Shown here piece by piece: positions 1 to 8,283 of a stretch of 42,886 bases of DNA; position 1 is the stretch's first letter, and the number at the start of each line of letters is the position of its first letter. The DNA is from an uncultured Mediterraneibacter sp. (GTDB lineage: Bacteria; Bacillota; Clostridia; Lachnospirales; Lachnospiraceae), in NCBI GenBank assembly GCA_944377745.1, contig CALWFV010000029.1, forward strand, positions 1 to 42,886. Direction: 5' to 3'. The translations under genes and the position numbers were made by a program. Under the pieces are notes generated by a model. The model worked only from the letters and a program-made list of their open reading frames with translations, did no database searches and was not told the DNA's origin.

Positions 1-114
1 AGGTTACCCTTTTTTCGCTACTGTAAAAAATTTAACTTTTTTCATATCACCTCTTGACATTTCTTAGCTGGACTTTTTCTAACTATACCATTCTTTCTGA
101 TATTACGGAACTTT

Positions 115-144
115 AAAAAGACCGCTATGAAACAGCGGTCTTTT
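115..144 (-). terminator. Intrinsic terminator of the GH78 gene
   Basis: A 7-bp perfect stem (120-126 with 134-140, GACCGCT/AGCGGTC) is flanked by A and T runs. On the minus strand the hairpin is followed by TTTTT. It lies only a few bases after the stop codon of the minus-strand GH78 gene. Positions 1-114 to its left hold no gene I can support. Confidence 0.85.
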
Positions 145-147
145 CCC

Positions 148-2733
148 TCATCTCAATTCCCATGTTCTTCCACCCTCAATTTCATATACCCTGCTATTAA
201 TTTCAACTTTACCGCTTGTATTAACAGGTATTTTTCCCTGAATACACAGTTCTTTTCCCTCCATACGGAATACACGTACATTTATCATGCCTGTCGCCGC
301 CCGATACCCGCACGAAACATCACGGATTGCTCTCGGCAAAATGGGTTTGATCCGTATTGTTCTGTATCCGTCATCTGAAGAAATTCCACAAAGATATCTG
401 TAAAACCATTCTAACACAGCCCCCATCATATCATGATTCCTGCTGCGCGCATCATCCCTCCAGAATTCCGGGAGCGTGGTCTCCCCATTCAGAATGAATC
501 GATAATATCCCGGATGTCTGTCCCGGATGATCATTTCATGGACAAGATCCGCCTGACCGAGTTCTCCGAGACATCGCAAAATATACGGCAGACCAATCTC
601 TCCCGTCCTCAACACTTTATCCCGGCATGCAAGGATCAGACTTCTCTCCACAGATTTCCTTTTTTCTTCGGGAACCATATTAAACCAGAGTGGGATTGCC
701 TGATCTGCCTGTGTGATCCGCAGTCCCGTGCTGTCATATGTCTTATAGCACCACTCTCCCGTATCTGTATTCTTCACCAGAAGTTCTTTGTTGTATCTCT
801 CTCTGATCTCCTCAGCCAGTTTTCTGAATTCGAGGCTTTCCTCAAGGCCAAGCATTTCCGCGGCTTTGGATAGCAGCAGCATATCTATATAAAGATATGC
901 TGTCTCAACATTTTCTCTTGTCTCTCCTTTATTCTGTTCGATTCCCCAGTCTCCCAGGCCATGACACAGAGAGTGTACATCTGGATCCTTTTTATATATT
1001 CTGCCATAGTCACAGTATTTCCTGTACAGATATTTCACATATCTTTTTGAAAACGGATAGTTGCTCAAAAACGTTCTCCAATTACCATAAAATCTTGCCT
1101 GTTCCCAGGCTGCCAGGAGAATACTGCTTCCCCACGGAACAATATCCCAAAAACTTCCTTCCCCGCAGTCATAAAGAAATTTTGCATATCGGGGCGCAAT
1201 TGAAGGAATCAGTCCCTTGCTGTATTCGTGTGGGAAGACTCCTTTGTCTGTATCCTCCTCCCCTTCACTGTATTGACTGTCCTTTTGATCTTCCGCCATT
1301 TTGTCCCACAATGTATTTACATTTTTTACATACATGATTGACGGTGCCATTAAATGATTTGGTTCCTGCCACCCCAGTCTTTCAATGGTCGGACAGTCTG
1401 TATGTACATGATTCAGATTGCTCTCCACTGCTCTCAGCACCAGATCATGAATCTTCATATAACGGAAATCAGAACAGGAAAACCTCCCGGCATCTTCTGC
1501 CGAGGAAGTAACAAAATATCCGCATACTCTCAAAATTTCCGGCATACTTTTTTCTTCACTTTCTTCTGCTGTCTTAATCTGTATGTAACGCCCCGCTCCA
1601 TAAGTAAATCTGGGACGCCATGTCTCTTCCGGGGCTCCCTTTAATATGTAGGTAGACCAGCTTTCTACGGTTCTCTGAGGATATCCTTTCTCATCCAGTT
1701 TCTCTACAGGGATAATCTCCAGTTTTGTACCTCTTTTTCCTGACACGGCTATCTCAAAAAGTCCTGCCATATTCTGATGCAGATCATATAGAACGCTGCC
1801 ATCCGGAAATTCATTTACCCTTATTCCTCTGTATTTCTTTTTTACGATCACCGGAGGATATCCCATTGACAGAAGCCTTCCTTTCGGAGCTTCTGTTTTC
1901 TTCAGCACGATTGCCGGACTCCACTCTGATTCCTCCTCCATTCTTGCATCGTAATCTTCCGAACCATAAATATTAGTAAACAGCGTTTCGCTTTTTCCAG
2001 TCTTCCAATCCGGGCCCGTTCCCATATGAACAACTTCTCCATCAGAAAATCGAAGGGTTATAACTGCCGTCGCGCATAGAAAATCACCAAAATTTTCATA
2101 CCCTTTGTCAATAGTGTAGAAGTGTCTTTCATCTGTCTCTGCATGATACCATCCATTTCCAACTTCAATACTGAAGATGTTCGATCCCATCCTAAGTATC
2201 TTTTCAATTTCAAAAGTTCTGTAATGGATTCTTTTATTAAAGTCTGTCCAGGATCCGTTCAGAACACTGTCATCCGGGAATTTTCCGTTTATCTTCAATT
2301 CATACTGCCCTGCCCCTGCAACCGAAATATATGCTTTGTCCACTGGCCTGTTTATCTCAATTTCCCCTCTGAGATAATGTGGCAGGCTGCTTTTATCAGA
2401 GATCCATTCTCCACACCATTCCCCTTCCATCACTCCAGTGCTAAAGTATACATTATCGCTGATTTCTATATTTCCTTCCGTGTTTTCTGCCTCAACGATT
2501 ATGCTATACGTCTGATGTGTATACAGATCCATATGTATTTCATGGTTGGTCTGATCCTGTGTCCGTACTCTGCCGCTGTCGTATACGCACCTGTCATTCT
2601 GATATACAAATATCCTGCAAAATTCCTGCTGTTGACCGGCATCGCTGTCTGCATATTCCCAGGAGATGACAGGATTGCAAGTCACGCCGGTCTTAGTACT
2701 ATAGTTCTCTATTCTTATATCTATCGGCTTCAT
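148..2733 (-). CDS. Alpha-L-rhamnosidase-like glycoside hydrolase, family GH78
   Basis: The 861-residue protein has the layout of GH78 enzymes: an N-terminal fibronectin/beta-sandwich part (about 1-100), the rhamnosidase N domain (about 105-300), a second beta domain, the (alpha/alpha)6 catalytic barrel (about 420-770) and a C-terminal beta domain. GH78 enzymes release terminal L-rhamnose from plant glycosides or polysaccharides. Family hallmarks visible are DCPTIERLGW (D446, E451), the GDW motif and the GETTLPEFW...SRNH segment. E451 matches the usual general-acid motif, but the Asp normally following GWTGD is replaced (GWQEPNH), so specificity may differ. No signal peptide is seen, which suggests a cytoplasmic enzyme acting on imported oligosaccharides. 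The start ATG is preceded by GGAGGGG. The gene stands alone between a terminator and the divergent ssrA. The exact substrate is not known. Confidence 0.85.
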   Translation of the reverse strand: MKPIDIRIENYSTKTGVTCNPVISWEYADSDAGQQQEFCRIFVYQNDRCVYDSGRVRTQDQTNHEIHMDLYTHQTYSIIVEAENTEGNIEISDNVYFSTGVMEGEWCGEWISDKSSLPHYLRGEIEINRPVDKAYISVAGAGQYELKINGKFPDDSVLNGSWTDFNKRIHYRTFEIEKILRMGSNIFSIEVGNGWYHAETDERHFYTIDKGYENFGDFLCATAVITLRFSDGEVVHMGTGPDWKTGKSETLFTNIYGSEDYDARMEEESEWSPAIVLKKTEAPKGRLLSMGYPPVIVKKKYRGIRVNEFPDGSVLYDLHQNMAGLFEIAVSGKRGTKLEIIPVEKLDEKGYPQRTVESWSTYILKGAPEETWRPRFTYGAGRYIQIKTAEESEEKSMPEILRVCGYFVTSSAEDAGRFSCSDFRYMKIHDLVLRAVESNLNHVHTDCPTIERLGWQEPNHLMAPSIMYVKNVNTLWDKMAEDQKDSQYSEGEEDTDKGVFPHEYSKGLIPSIAPRYAKFLYDCGEGSFWDIVPWGSSILLAAWEQARFYGNWRTFLSNYPFSKRYVKYLYRKYCDYGRIYKKDPDVHSLCHGLGDWGIEQNKGETRENVETAYLYIDMLLLSKAAEMLGLEESLEFRKLAEEIRERYNKELLVKNTDTGEWCYKTYDSTGLRITQADQAIPLWFNMVPEEKRKSVERSLILACRDKVLRTGEIGLPYILRCLGELGQADLVHEMIIRDRHPGYYRFILNGETTLPEFWRDDARSRNHDMMGAVLEWFYRYLCGISSDDGYRTIRIKPILPRAIRDVSCGYRAATGMINVRVFRMEGKELCIQGKIPVNTSGKVEINSRVYEIEGGRTWELR

Positions 2734-2843
2734 AATAAACTCCCCTCCTTCTGATCATTTTATTACAAATATTTTATCGTCATACTGATTTGCCAGAAAT
2801 AAATTATTTGAACTTTTTGATGGAAAATATGAACTGATTTCTC

Positions 2844-2872
2844 TTGACATTTCTTCTCTCAATTACTATATT
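2844..2872 (+). promoter_or_regulatory. Promoter of ssrA
   Basis: TTGACA at 2844-2849 and TATATT at 2867-2872 are separated by 17 bp, which is a near-perfect sigma-A promoter. It lies about 28 bp before the 5' end of mature tmRNA, as expected for a strongly expressed stable RNA whose 5' end is trimmed by RNase P. Confidence 0.85.
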
Positions 2873-2900
2873 ATATAGTGTGCTTAAGCACAGACCATAC

Positions 2901-3242
2901 GGGCTTGTACTGGTTTCGACAGGGATCTCGAAGATGGAGAAGCTATCCGCAGGCTGATGCGTTAAATCGCAAACTTAAAATTAAACGCTAACGACAATTA
3001 CGAATTAGCTGCAGCCTAAATGCTGCATGTCGCTCCTGATGCACTCACACGTCGGGAATCCGGCATCAAACATGTGAGAAACGACGACGGCAAAGCTTTG
3101 AGCCGCCGGGCGTATCATGAAGCTACTGAACCCGCAAGGATGTTCGTTTCCGTGCGGCAGAGGGAATGTTAAAGAACGAACTATGATAGTAGAAGTACAT
3201 GGGACAGGTTTTTGGACGCGGGTTCGATTCCCGCCAGGTCCA
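2901..3242 (+). ncRNA. ssrA: Transfer-messenger RNA (tmRNA)
   Basis: tmRNA rescues ribosomes stalled on broken mRNAs and tags the unfinished protein for proteolysis, working with SmpB. The 5' part has the conserved tmRNA start (GTACTGGTTTCGACAGGG) and the 3' part has the T-arm GGGTTCGATTCCCGC. GGGCTTG (2901-2907) pairs with CAGGTCC (3235-3241) to form the tRNA-like acceptor stem. The discriminator A is at 3242 and CCA is not encoded. The tag reading frame starts with the resume codon GCT at 2987 and reads ANDNYELAAA, stop TAA at 3017-3019. smpB and rnr lie about 1 kb downstream on the other strand. Confidence 0.97.
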
Positions 3243-3300
3243 CTCGCATCGTGGAAACAGATTTTTATATGATGCAGTAGATCAAAAAGATTTATAAGAT

Positions 3301-3373
3301 GGAAACATAGCTCAGCTGGGAGAGCGCTCGCCTGACTAGCGGGAGGTCATGGGTTCGAGCCCCGTTGTTTCCA
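3301..3373 (+). tRNA. tRNA-Val (GAC)
   Basis: A full cloverleaf can be folded by eye. The acceptor stem is GGAAACA/TGTTTCC (perfect 7 bp), the D stem GCTC/GAGC, the anticodon stem CTCGC/GCGGG with loop CTGACTA (anticodon GAC at 3334-3336), and the T arm ATGGG-TTCGAGC-CCCGT. The discriminator base is A3373 and CCA is not encoded. It probably lies in one transcript with ssrA and the following tRNA-Ala. Confidence 0.95.
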
Positions 3374-3377
3374 TTGT

Positions 3378-3450
3378 GGGGTATTAGCGCAGCTGGGAGC
3401 GCGCCACATTCGCATTGTGGAGGCCACGGGTTCGAATCCCGTATACTCCA
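3378..3450 (+). tRNA. tRNA-Ala (CGC)
   Basis: The cloverleaf has acceptor stem GGGGTAT/ATACTCC, which contains the G3:U70 wobble pair that identifies alanine tRNAs. The D stem is GCGC/GCGC, the anticodon stem CCACA/TGTGG with loop TTCGCAT (anticodon CGC at 3411-3413), and the T arm ACGGG/CCCGT. The discriminator is A3450; CCA is not encoded. It lies 4 bp after tRNA-Val. Confidence 0.94.
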
Positions 3451-3452
3451 GC

Positions 3453-3492
3453 AAAAAGCAGGATTTGGATCTTATCCATGATTCTGCTTTTT
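3453..3492 (+). terminator. Hairpin terminator after the tRNA genes
   Basis: AAAAAGCAG (3453-3461) pairs with CTGCTTTTT (3484-3492), and an inner TGGAT/ATCCA stem extends it. The downstream arm ends in five T. It follows the tRNA-Ala 3' end by 2 bp and precedes the HAD gene, so it probably ends the ssrA-tRNA transcript at least partly. The HAD gene may rely on read-through. Confidence 0.65.
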
Positions 3493-3516
3493 CTCATTTG
3501 TAAAGGAGAAAAACTG

Positions 3517-4107
3517 ATGAAATATAAAAATATTGTCTTTGATTTCGGAAATGTCATCGGACGGTTTGACGGCCGCTATATCCTTGAACACTTCTGCTCC
3601 TCCGAGGAAGACTACCGGATCCTCTCCGGCGCCATCTTTCCTCGCTGGCCTGATCTGGACAAGGGTACAATTGACTATGATTCCAATATAGAAACCGTCG
3701 CCTTTGAAGTTCCAGACCGGCTGAAGGAAAATGTGCGCACCTTTTTCAAAGACTGGCCTAAATATGTAGATCTTCTCCCCCAGACGACCGCTTTTATCAA
3801 GGAGCTGAGAGAAAAGGATGCAAATATCTACCTGCTCTCCAATGCCTCCACCTATTTTGCAGAATGGTTCTCCGACAGAGAGCCAATAAAAGACTTCGAT
3901 GGTATCGTCTTTTCCGCGCCGTTGAAAATGGCAAAACCAGAACCGGAAATATATAACTATCTTTTCAGACAATTTCACCTGGATCCTGAAGACTGTTTCT
4001 TTATCGATGATCTGGCGGCGAATATATTGACAGGAAAATCACTTGGGATGGACGGAATTGTATTTACAGGTGATATTGAAGAGGTAAAAAAGAAGATTGA
4101 TTTCTGA
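3517..4107 (+). CDS. HAD-superfamily hydrolase (YihX-like)
   Basis: This 196-residue protein is a haloacid dehalogenase superfamily phosphatase of the YihX/epoxide-hydrolase-like subfamily, cytoplasmic and Mg-dependent. The nucleophile motif FDFGNV is near residue 8, motif II (LLSNAS) near 106, the lysine motif (AKPEPEIY) near 138, and motif IV (FFIDDLAANI) near 162. YihX-type enzymes dephosphorylate sugar phosphates, but the substrate here cannot be read from sequence. An open frame continues upstream into the tRNA-Ala gene; I chose ATG 3517 because AAAGGAG lies 8-13 bp before it and the HAD fold begins right there. The gene follows the tRNA cluster and converges on smpB. Confidence 0.85.
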   Translation: MKYKNIVFDFGNVIGRFDGRYILEHFCSSEEDYRILSGAIFPRWPDLDKGTIDYDSNIETVAFEVPDRLKENVRTFFKDWPKYVDLLPQTTAFIKELREKDANIYLLSNASTYFAEWFSDREPIKDFDGIVFSAPLKMAKPEPEIYNYLFRQFHLDPEDCFFIDDLAANILTGKSLGMDGIVFTGDIEEVKKKIDF

Positions 4108-4128
4108 ATCTTCTGATTTTTTTCACCC

Positions 4129-4168
4129 AAAGGTGCCGTGTACCTTCGCGAAGGTACACGGCACCTTT
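4129..4168. terminator. Bidirectional terminator, perfect 40-nt palindrome
   Basis: AAAGGTGCCGTGTACCTTCG (4129-4148) is followed directly by its exact reverse complement (4149-4168), with T runs on both strands. It separates the convergent HAD gene and smpB and should end transcripts from both sides. Such long perfect arms are more than a terminator needs and may mark a dispersed palindromic repeat. Confidence 0.85.
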
Positions 4169-4189
4169 TTAGCACTATTGTCTGACAAT

Positions 4190-4654
4190 TTAAAGATTCC
4201 TGACCTTGAACTCTCTCTGGGCTTCTCGTTTCTGGTCTTTTTTTGCGATATCCGCCCGCTTGTCATACAGCTTCTTTCCTTTTGCCAGTCCGATCTCCAC
4301 TTTGACCAGGCTGCCGCTGAAATATACCTGAAGCGGCACCACGGTAATTCCCTGCTCTTTCATCTTTCCGAATATCTTATCAATCTCTTTCCTGTGGAGA
4401 AGGAGTTTTTTCACACGGAGCGGATCCTTATTAAAGATATTCCCCTTCTCATACGGGGAAATATGCATCCCGTAGATAAACATCTCGCCGTCTTCCACGC
4501 GGATAAAAGATTCTTTGATACTGCATTTCCCCATCCTCAGGGACTTTACCTCTGTGCCGTGGAGCACGATTCCCGCCTCATATTTCTCTAGAATAAAATA
4601 GTCATGATACGCCTTTTTATTGTTTGCAATAAGTTTTTTCTCTGTTTTTCCCAT
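4190..4654 (-). CDS. smpB: SsrA-binding protein SmpB
   Basis: SmpB binds the tRNA-like part of tmRNA and delivers it to stalled ribosomes. The 154-residue length is typical. Conserved SmpB features are the N-terminal [12 protein letters not shown] segment, [13 protein letters not shown] near residue 30, the [10 protein letters not shown] block, and the basic C-terminal tail (KKLYDKR...[13 protein letters not shown]) that enters the mRNA channel. The gene lies 14 bp downstream of rnr in the same direction and about 1 kb from ssrA on the other strand. Confidence 0.97.
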   Translation of the reverse strand: MGKTEKKLIANNKKAYHDYFILEKYEAGIVLHGTEVKSLRMGKCSIKESFIRVEDGEMFIYGMHISPYEKGNIFNKDPLRVKKLLLHRKEIDKIFGKMKEQGITVVPLQVYFSGSLVKVEIGLAKGKKLYDKRADIAKKDQKREAQREFKVRNL

Positions 4655-4668
4655 GATAAACCCAACCT

Positions 4669-6780
4669 CTATATGATCTCAAAATTGACCGTCCTCTGTA
4701 TCCTGTCAGCGTCCGTCACGCGGACCATGACTTTTTGTCCCAGCTTATATGTTTTTCCGGTATGTTCTCCGACAAGCTCATACCTTTCTTCCGCCAGTTC
4801 ATAATGGTCATCCTTCATAACCGCCACATGGACAAGCCCTTCTATCGTATTTGGCAGTTCCACATAAACGCCCCATTTTGTCACGCCGGAGATCACGCCC
4901 TCATACTCCCCGCCTATCCGCTTCTGCATATATTCTGCTTTCTTCAGCTTCAGCACCTCGCGCTCTGTCTCCTCCGCGGTACGCTCTCTGCTGCTGCACT
5001 GCGCGGCAACTTCCGGAAGTATCTGCTCATAGTGGCTGATGCGTTCCTCATTCAGCCTTCCCCTTAAGTTTTCTTTGATGATCCGGTGGATCTGAAGATC
5101 CGGATACCGTCGGATCGGCGATGTAAAATGAGTATAATATTTTGCCGCGAGCCCGAAATGCCCCGTATTCTCCGTCGTATACCGCGCCTGTTTCATGGAC
5201 CGCAGCGCCAGCCTGCTGATCATCGGCTCTTCCGGCGTCCCCTCCACTTTTCCAAGCAGTTTCTGTATCTCCTTGGGCCTGACCTCATTGCGTATATGGA
5301 TATGGTATCCGAAATTATTGATAAACGCGCCAAGCTGCCTCATCTTCTCTTCATCAGGAGTTTCATGGGTGCGGTACAAAAACGGCAGTTCTCTCCAGAA
5401 ATATTCTTCCGCGACCGTCTCATTGGCAAGGAGCATAAAGTCCTCTATGATCTTAGTCGCGGCATTCCTTTCATACGGCTTGACAGACACCGGGTGCCCG
5501 TCCTCATCCAGCTCGATCTTTGTCTCGGGGAAGTCAAAATCAATAGATCCCCTTTGCCCTCTCTTTTCTCTTAGGATTCCGGAAAGTTCGCTCATCATCC
5601 TGATCATTGGGATAAACTGTTCATTTTCCTTCAGCGCCTCTTCCTCCCCGTCAAGCATCTTTGCCACCCCGTTATAACTCATCCTGCGGTCAACTTTCAC
5701 GACCGATTCCGCGATCTCGTGGTCAGTGACTTCCCCGGACGGACTCACAGTCATAATGCAGGATAGGGCGAGCCTGTCCTCGCCTGCATTCAGAGAGCAG
5801 ATGCCGTTGGAGAGTTTATGGGGAAGCATCGGGATCACACGGTCGGCAAGATAAACGCTGGTCCCCCGCTTCAGCGCCTCCCAGTCAAGGGCGCTCCGCT
5901 CCTGCACATAATTTGCCACATCGGCGATATGCACTCCGAGGATATAATTTTCCCCATCTTTGTACACCGATACCGCGTCATCCAGATCCTTCGCATCCTC
6001 GCCGTCAATAGTGACCATCATCCACTCTCTTAAGTCTTTGCGCCCCTGCCGGTCCGCATCGCTTACTTCTTTCCCGACCCTCACAGCCTGGTTGAGCACT
6101 TTTTCCGGGAATTCAGTGGGAAGGTCATAATCCTTTACAATAGACAAGATATCTGCCCCCGGGTCATTGAAGTGTCCGATGATCTCCACGACATGCCCCT
6201 CCGGCTTCATATGCTCTCCGCCGTAGGAGGTCAGTTCTGCCACTACTTTATGTCCCGTAACCGCCCCCATCGCCTTGCCCTCCGGGATATAGATATCTGT
6301 CAGGTATCTCTGGTTATCCGGGCGTACAAAGCCAAAGTTTTTACATTGCTCGTAAAGCCCTACTACGCGCGTCACACCATGGGACAGGATTTTTACCACC
6401 CTTCCCTCTTTTCTTTTTCCCTCCGGCGCACGCAGGATGACATATTCTACTTCATCCCCCTGGAAAGCTCCGTTCATGTTATCTTCTGATACGAAAACAT
6501 CCTCTCCGCCTTTTTCCGGTGTGATGAACCCAAAGCCTCTCGGGTTAGCCTGGAAAACCCCTTTCACCCTCTCCGCCTGTCCTTTACTGTATTTCCCCCG
6601 TTTTGAAAGAGATATCTTCCCTTCTCCGACAAGCGCGTCAAGTATCTCTTTGAGCTCATCCCGCTGTTCCCTCGGTATCTGGAGAACGGCCGAGATTTCC
6701 TTGATCTTCATAGGCACATACAGCTCGTCACAGATAAAATCGTATATAACTTTTTTTCTCTTCTCAAATGTCTGATCCAT
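4669..6780 (-). CDS. rnr: Ribonuclease R (3'-5' exoribonuclease)
   Basis: RNase R degrades structured RNA and, together with tmRNA-SmpB, the defective mRNA released from stalled ribosomes. The 703-residue protein has an N-terminal helix-turn-helix (about 1-60), two cold-shock OB domains (about 65-215), the RNB catalytic domain (about 240-570) with the metal-binding motif [13 protein letters not shown], and a C-terminal S1 domain (about 615-700). An upstream in-frame GTG exists at 6795. I prefer ATG 6780 (MDQTFEKRK) because GGGAG sits at proper spacing before it and inside the longer version. It is cotranscribed with smpB. A terminator lies between secG and rnr, so rnr depends on read-through or its own promoter. 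Confidence 0.95.
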   Translation of the reverse strand: MDQTFEKRKKVIYDFICDELYVPMKIKEISAVLQIPREQRDELKEILDALVGEGKISLSKRGKYSKGQAERVKGVFQANPRGFGFITPEKGGEDVFVSEDNMNGAFQGDEVEYVILRAPEGKRKEGRVVKILSHGVTRVVGLYEQCKNFGFVRPDNQRYLTDIYIPEGKAMGAVTGHKVVAELTSYGGEHMKPEGHVVEIIGHFNDPGADILSIVKDYDLPTEFPEKVLNQAVRVGKEVSDADRQGRKDLREWMMVTIDGEDAKDLDDAVSVYKDGENYILGVHIADVANYVQERSALDWEALKRGTSVYLADRVIPMLPHKLSNGICSLNAGEDRLALSCIMTVSPSGEVTDHEIAESVVKVDRRMSYNGVAKMLDGEEEALKENEQFIPMIRMMSELSGILREKRGQRGSIDFDFPETKIELDEDGHPVSVKPYERNAATKIIEDFMLLANETVAEEYFWRELPFLYRTHETPDEEKMRQLGAFINNFGYHIHIRNEVRPKEIQKLLGKVEGTPEEPMISRLALRSMKQARYTTENTGHFGLAAKYYTHFTSPIRRYPDLQIHRIIKENLRGRLNEERISHYEQILPEVAAQCSSRERTAEETEREVLKLKKAEYMQKRIGGEYEGVISGVTKWGVYVELPNTIEGLVHVAVMKDDHYELAEERYELVGEHTGKTYKLGQKVMVRVTDADRIQRTVNFEII

Positions 6781-6841
6781 ACTCTTCTCCCTCACGGGAA
6801 ATATTCCAGAACAGCTTTCCCGTTTTTACTCTATAAAGAAG

Positions 6842-6876
6842 AAAAACACTCTATCCGCATCGCATAGAGTGTTTTT
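6842..6876 (-). terminator. Terminator between secG and rnr
   Basis: AAAAACACTCTAT (6842-6854) and ATAGAGTGTTTTT (6864-6876) form a perfect 13-bp stem with a 9-base loop. On the minus strand it ends in a T run just after secG. It probably attenuates read-through into rnr. Confidence 0.85.
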
Positions 6877-6927
6877 TGTTCTTTATTATCTTCTGATATG
6901 CGCCCCGTCATGCACAGCCTGCATACC

Positions 6928-7170
6928 TTACTGAAACACGCTGAGATTCAGCACGACCGCCAGCACCATAAAAAGTATTGCGATAACCCTGGTTGCTTTC
7001 ACAAGGGCGCCTTCCATGGAACGTCCTTTGTTCTGTCCCCAGTATGTGTCTGCCGCTCCGCTGATCGTTCCAAGACCTGCAGACTTTCCTTCCTGCAAAA
7101 GGATAATCGCGGACAGTGCAATACAATCTATAACAAAGATAATGGTTAAAACAATTCTCAAAATATCCAT
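6928..7170 (-). CDS. secG: Preprotein translocase subunit SecG
   Basis: SecG is the small non-essential subunit of the SecYEG membrane channel that stimulates SecA-driven protein export. The 80-residue protein has two membrane helices (about 3-23 and 55-76) joined by the conserved loop LLQEGKSAGLGTISGAAD, followed by the family's YWGQNKG motif. GCAGGAGG lies 7 bp before the ATG. The secG-rnr-smpB order is common in Bacillota. Confidence 0.96.
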   Translation of the reverse strand: MDILRIVLTIIFVIDCIALSAIILLQEGKSAGLGTISGAADTYWGQNKGRSMEGALVKATRVIAILFMVLAVVLNLSVFQ

Positions 7171-7200
7171 TTTAACACCTCCTGCGGATAAACCAAAGAT

Positions 7201-7229
7201 ATTTTAGCACAGTTACCCACAGTTTGCAA
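7201..7229 (-). promoter_or_regulatory. Promoter of secG
   Basis: Read on the minus strand, TTGCAA (7224-7229), 17 bp, TAAAAT (7201-7206) lies about 30 bp upstream of the secG start. It fits sigma-A and separates secG from the fucose genes. Confidence 0.6.
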
Positions 7230-7237
7230 CAATCCGC

Positions 7238-7681
7238 TTAAAAGATCCCGAATATCTTTTCCCGGAACGAATCGTAAAGCGAATCGTAATCCGTATATTT
7301 GATCTTGCTGTCTTTAAACCTTTTTCCCCACTCATCGCATAGATGGTCCGCGATCAGCGTGGCATCCTCATGGCCTGTCAGCAGGAGCGCCGGGAAAACA
7401 TAGTAGATCATGAAGAAATTGAGATCAAGCTGCAGGCATCCGTCAATCTTTTTCTTTTTTGCAGACTGGAATTTCTTCTCAACACAGTCTGCAAAATTCC
7501 TGGCGATCTCGTCCGCCGCGCTTTCCTTATCCGCTGAGTTTTCAGTGAGACTGGTCATCTCATTAAAATAATGGCCGTATCTTTCCTGAAACACCCCCAT
7601 ATTTTCTTTATATGAAGCTTTCTTCAGTTTTTTCATCATCGGCTTCATATCTTCAAACATAATTTCCACATGGTCCAGCAT
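7238..7681 (-). CDS. Conserved-looking protein of unknown function
   Basis: I do not recognise this 147-residue protein. It is charged and probably mostly helical, with no signal peptide. One hydrophobic stretch (FFMIYYVFPALLL, about residues 88-100) looks more like a buried helix than a membrane span. The start codon has GGAGGA at good spacing and lies 25 bp after fucU, so the two are probably cotranscribed at the end of the fucose transport operon. The position suggests, but does not show, a link to fucose use. Confidence 0.6.
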   Translation of the reverse strand: MLDHVEIMFEDMKPMMKKLKKASYKENMGVFQERYGHYFNEMTSLTENSADKESAADEIARNFADCVEKKFQSAKKKKIDGCLQLDLNFFMIYYVFPALLLTGHEDATLIADHLCDEWGKRFKDSKIKYTDYDSLYDSFREKIFGIF

Positions 7682-7706
7682 ATATCTTCCTCCGTCTGTC
7701 CTTAAT

Positions 7707-8147
7707 CTAATCTGTGACTACGCCCTTCTGAAGCATGATATTCGCATAGAGGGCTGATTCTCCTGTCGCAATGATCGCATAGACTTTCTTCGCTTCCTCA
7801 TAAAAAGCAAATCTCTCGATATTTCCTACGACTGCATCGCCTCTGTCGTCGTACTTGCGGATGATCTCCTTGTAAGTATCCCAGATCGGCGTCTCTACGT
7901 TATCCCCCGGCATGACCTCCATCAGATTTACCGGATGCTCGACATAAGTATCCAGCGGGAAAACCTGAAGGATCGCATCGAGAAGTTCCGGTACACCGTG
8001 TCCGTCACAGCGGATCACGATCGCGTCTTTCCCCATGGATTCCGCCGGGAAGTTCCCGTCCGAGATCACAATCCTGTCACTGTGCCCCATCTCAGAAAGC
8101 ACCATCAGAAGCTCTGGCGATAAAATTTTCGGAATTCCTTTTAACAT
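7707..8147 (-). CDS. fucU: L-fucose mutarotase (RbsD/FucU family)
   Basis: FucU interconverts the alpha and beta anomers of L-fucose so that the right form reaches fucose isomerase. The 146-residue length matches the family. The N-terminal signature MLKGIPKILSPELL, the histidine in MGHSDRIVISDGNFPA (His22, Asp30), and the C-terminal FYEEAKKVYAIIATGE segment are characteristic. GAGGAGG precedes the ATG. It lies downstream of the ABC transporter genes after a partial terminator, with fucI and fucK in the same locus, which supports fucose rather than ribose as substrate. Confidence 0.88.
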   Translation of the reverse strand: MLKGIPKILSPELLMVLSEMGHSDRIVISDGNFPAESMGKDAIVIRCDGHGVPELLDAILQVFPLDTYVEHPVNLMEVMPGDNVETPIWDTYKEIIRKYDDRGDAVVGNIERFAFYEEAKKVYAIIATGESALYANIMLQKGVVTD

Positions 8148-8182
8148 TTTTCCATCCTCCTCATTATAATATTTTTTCTTTT

Positions 8183-8211
8183 AAAAAGGAACCGGGAATT
8201 TTCCCGATTCC
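8183..8211 (-). terminator. Hairpin (attenuator) between binding protein gene and fucU
   Basis: On the minus strand GGAATCGGGAA-AA-TTCCCGGTTCC is followed by TTTTT. The stem has 11 pairs including one G-U. It should lower expression of fucU and the gene after it relative to the transporter. Confidence 0.7.
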
Positions 8212-8283
8212 TTTCTCTTTCAGACCGTCCTCTTAAGACTGGTCCATATGCACGTTTTTTAATAAACTATCTTTCCACTGCAA

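Noticed and set aside
52-66. 15-base repeat CTCTTGACATTTCTT shared with the ssrA promoter (2842-2856), possibly a second promoter at the left edge
   Set aside because: The left copy lacks a good -10 box at proper spacing, it would read antisense into the GH78 gene, and one shared 15-mer is expected by chance in a window this long.
3415-3516. Longer N-terminus for the HAD hydrolase starting inside tRNA-Ala
   Set aside because: The extension translates tRNA sequence and a terminator; a good ribosome site and the HAD fold start at 3517.
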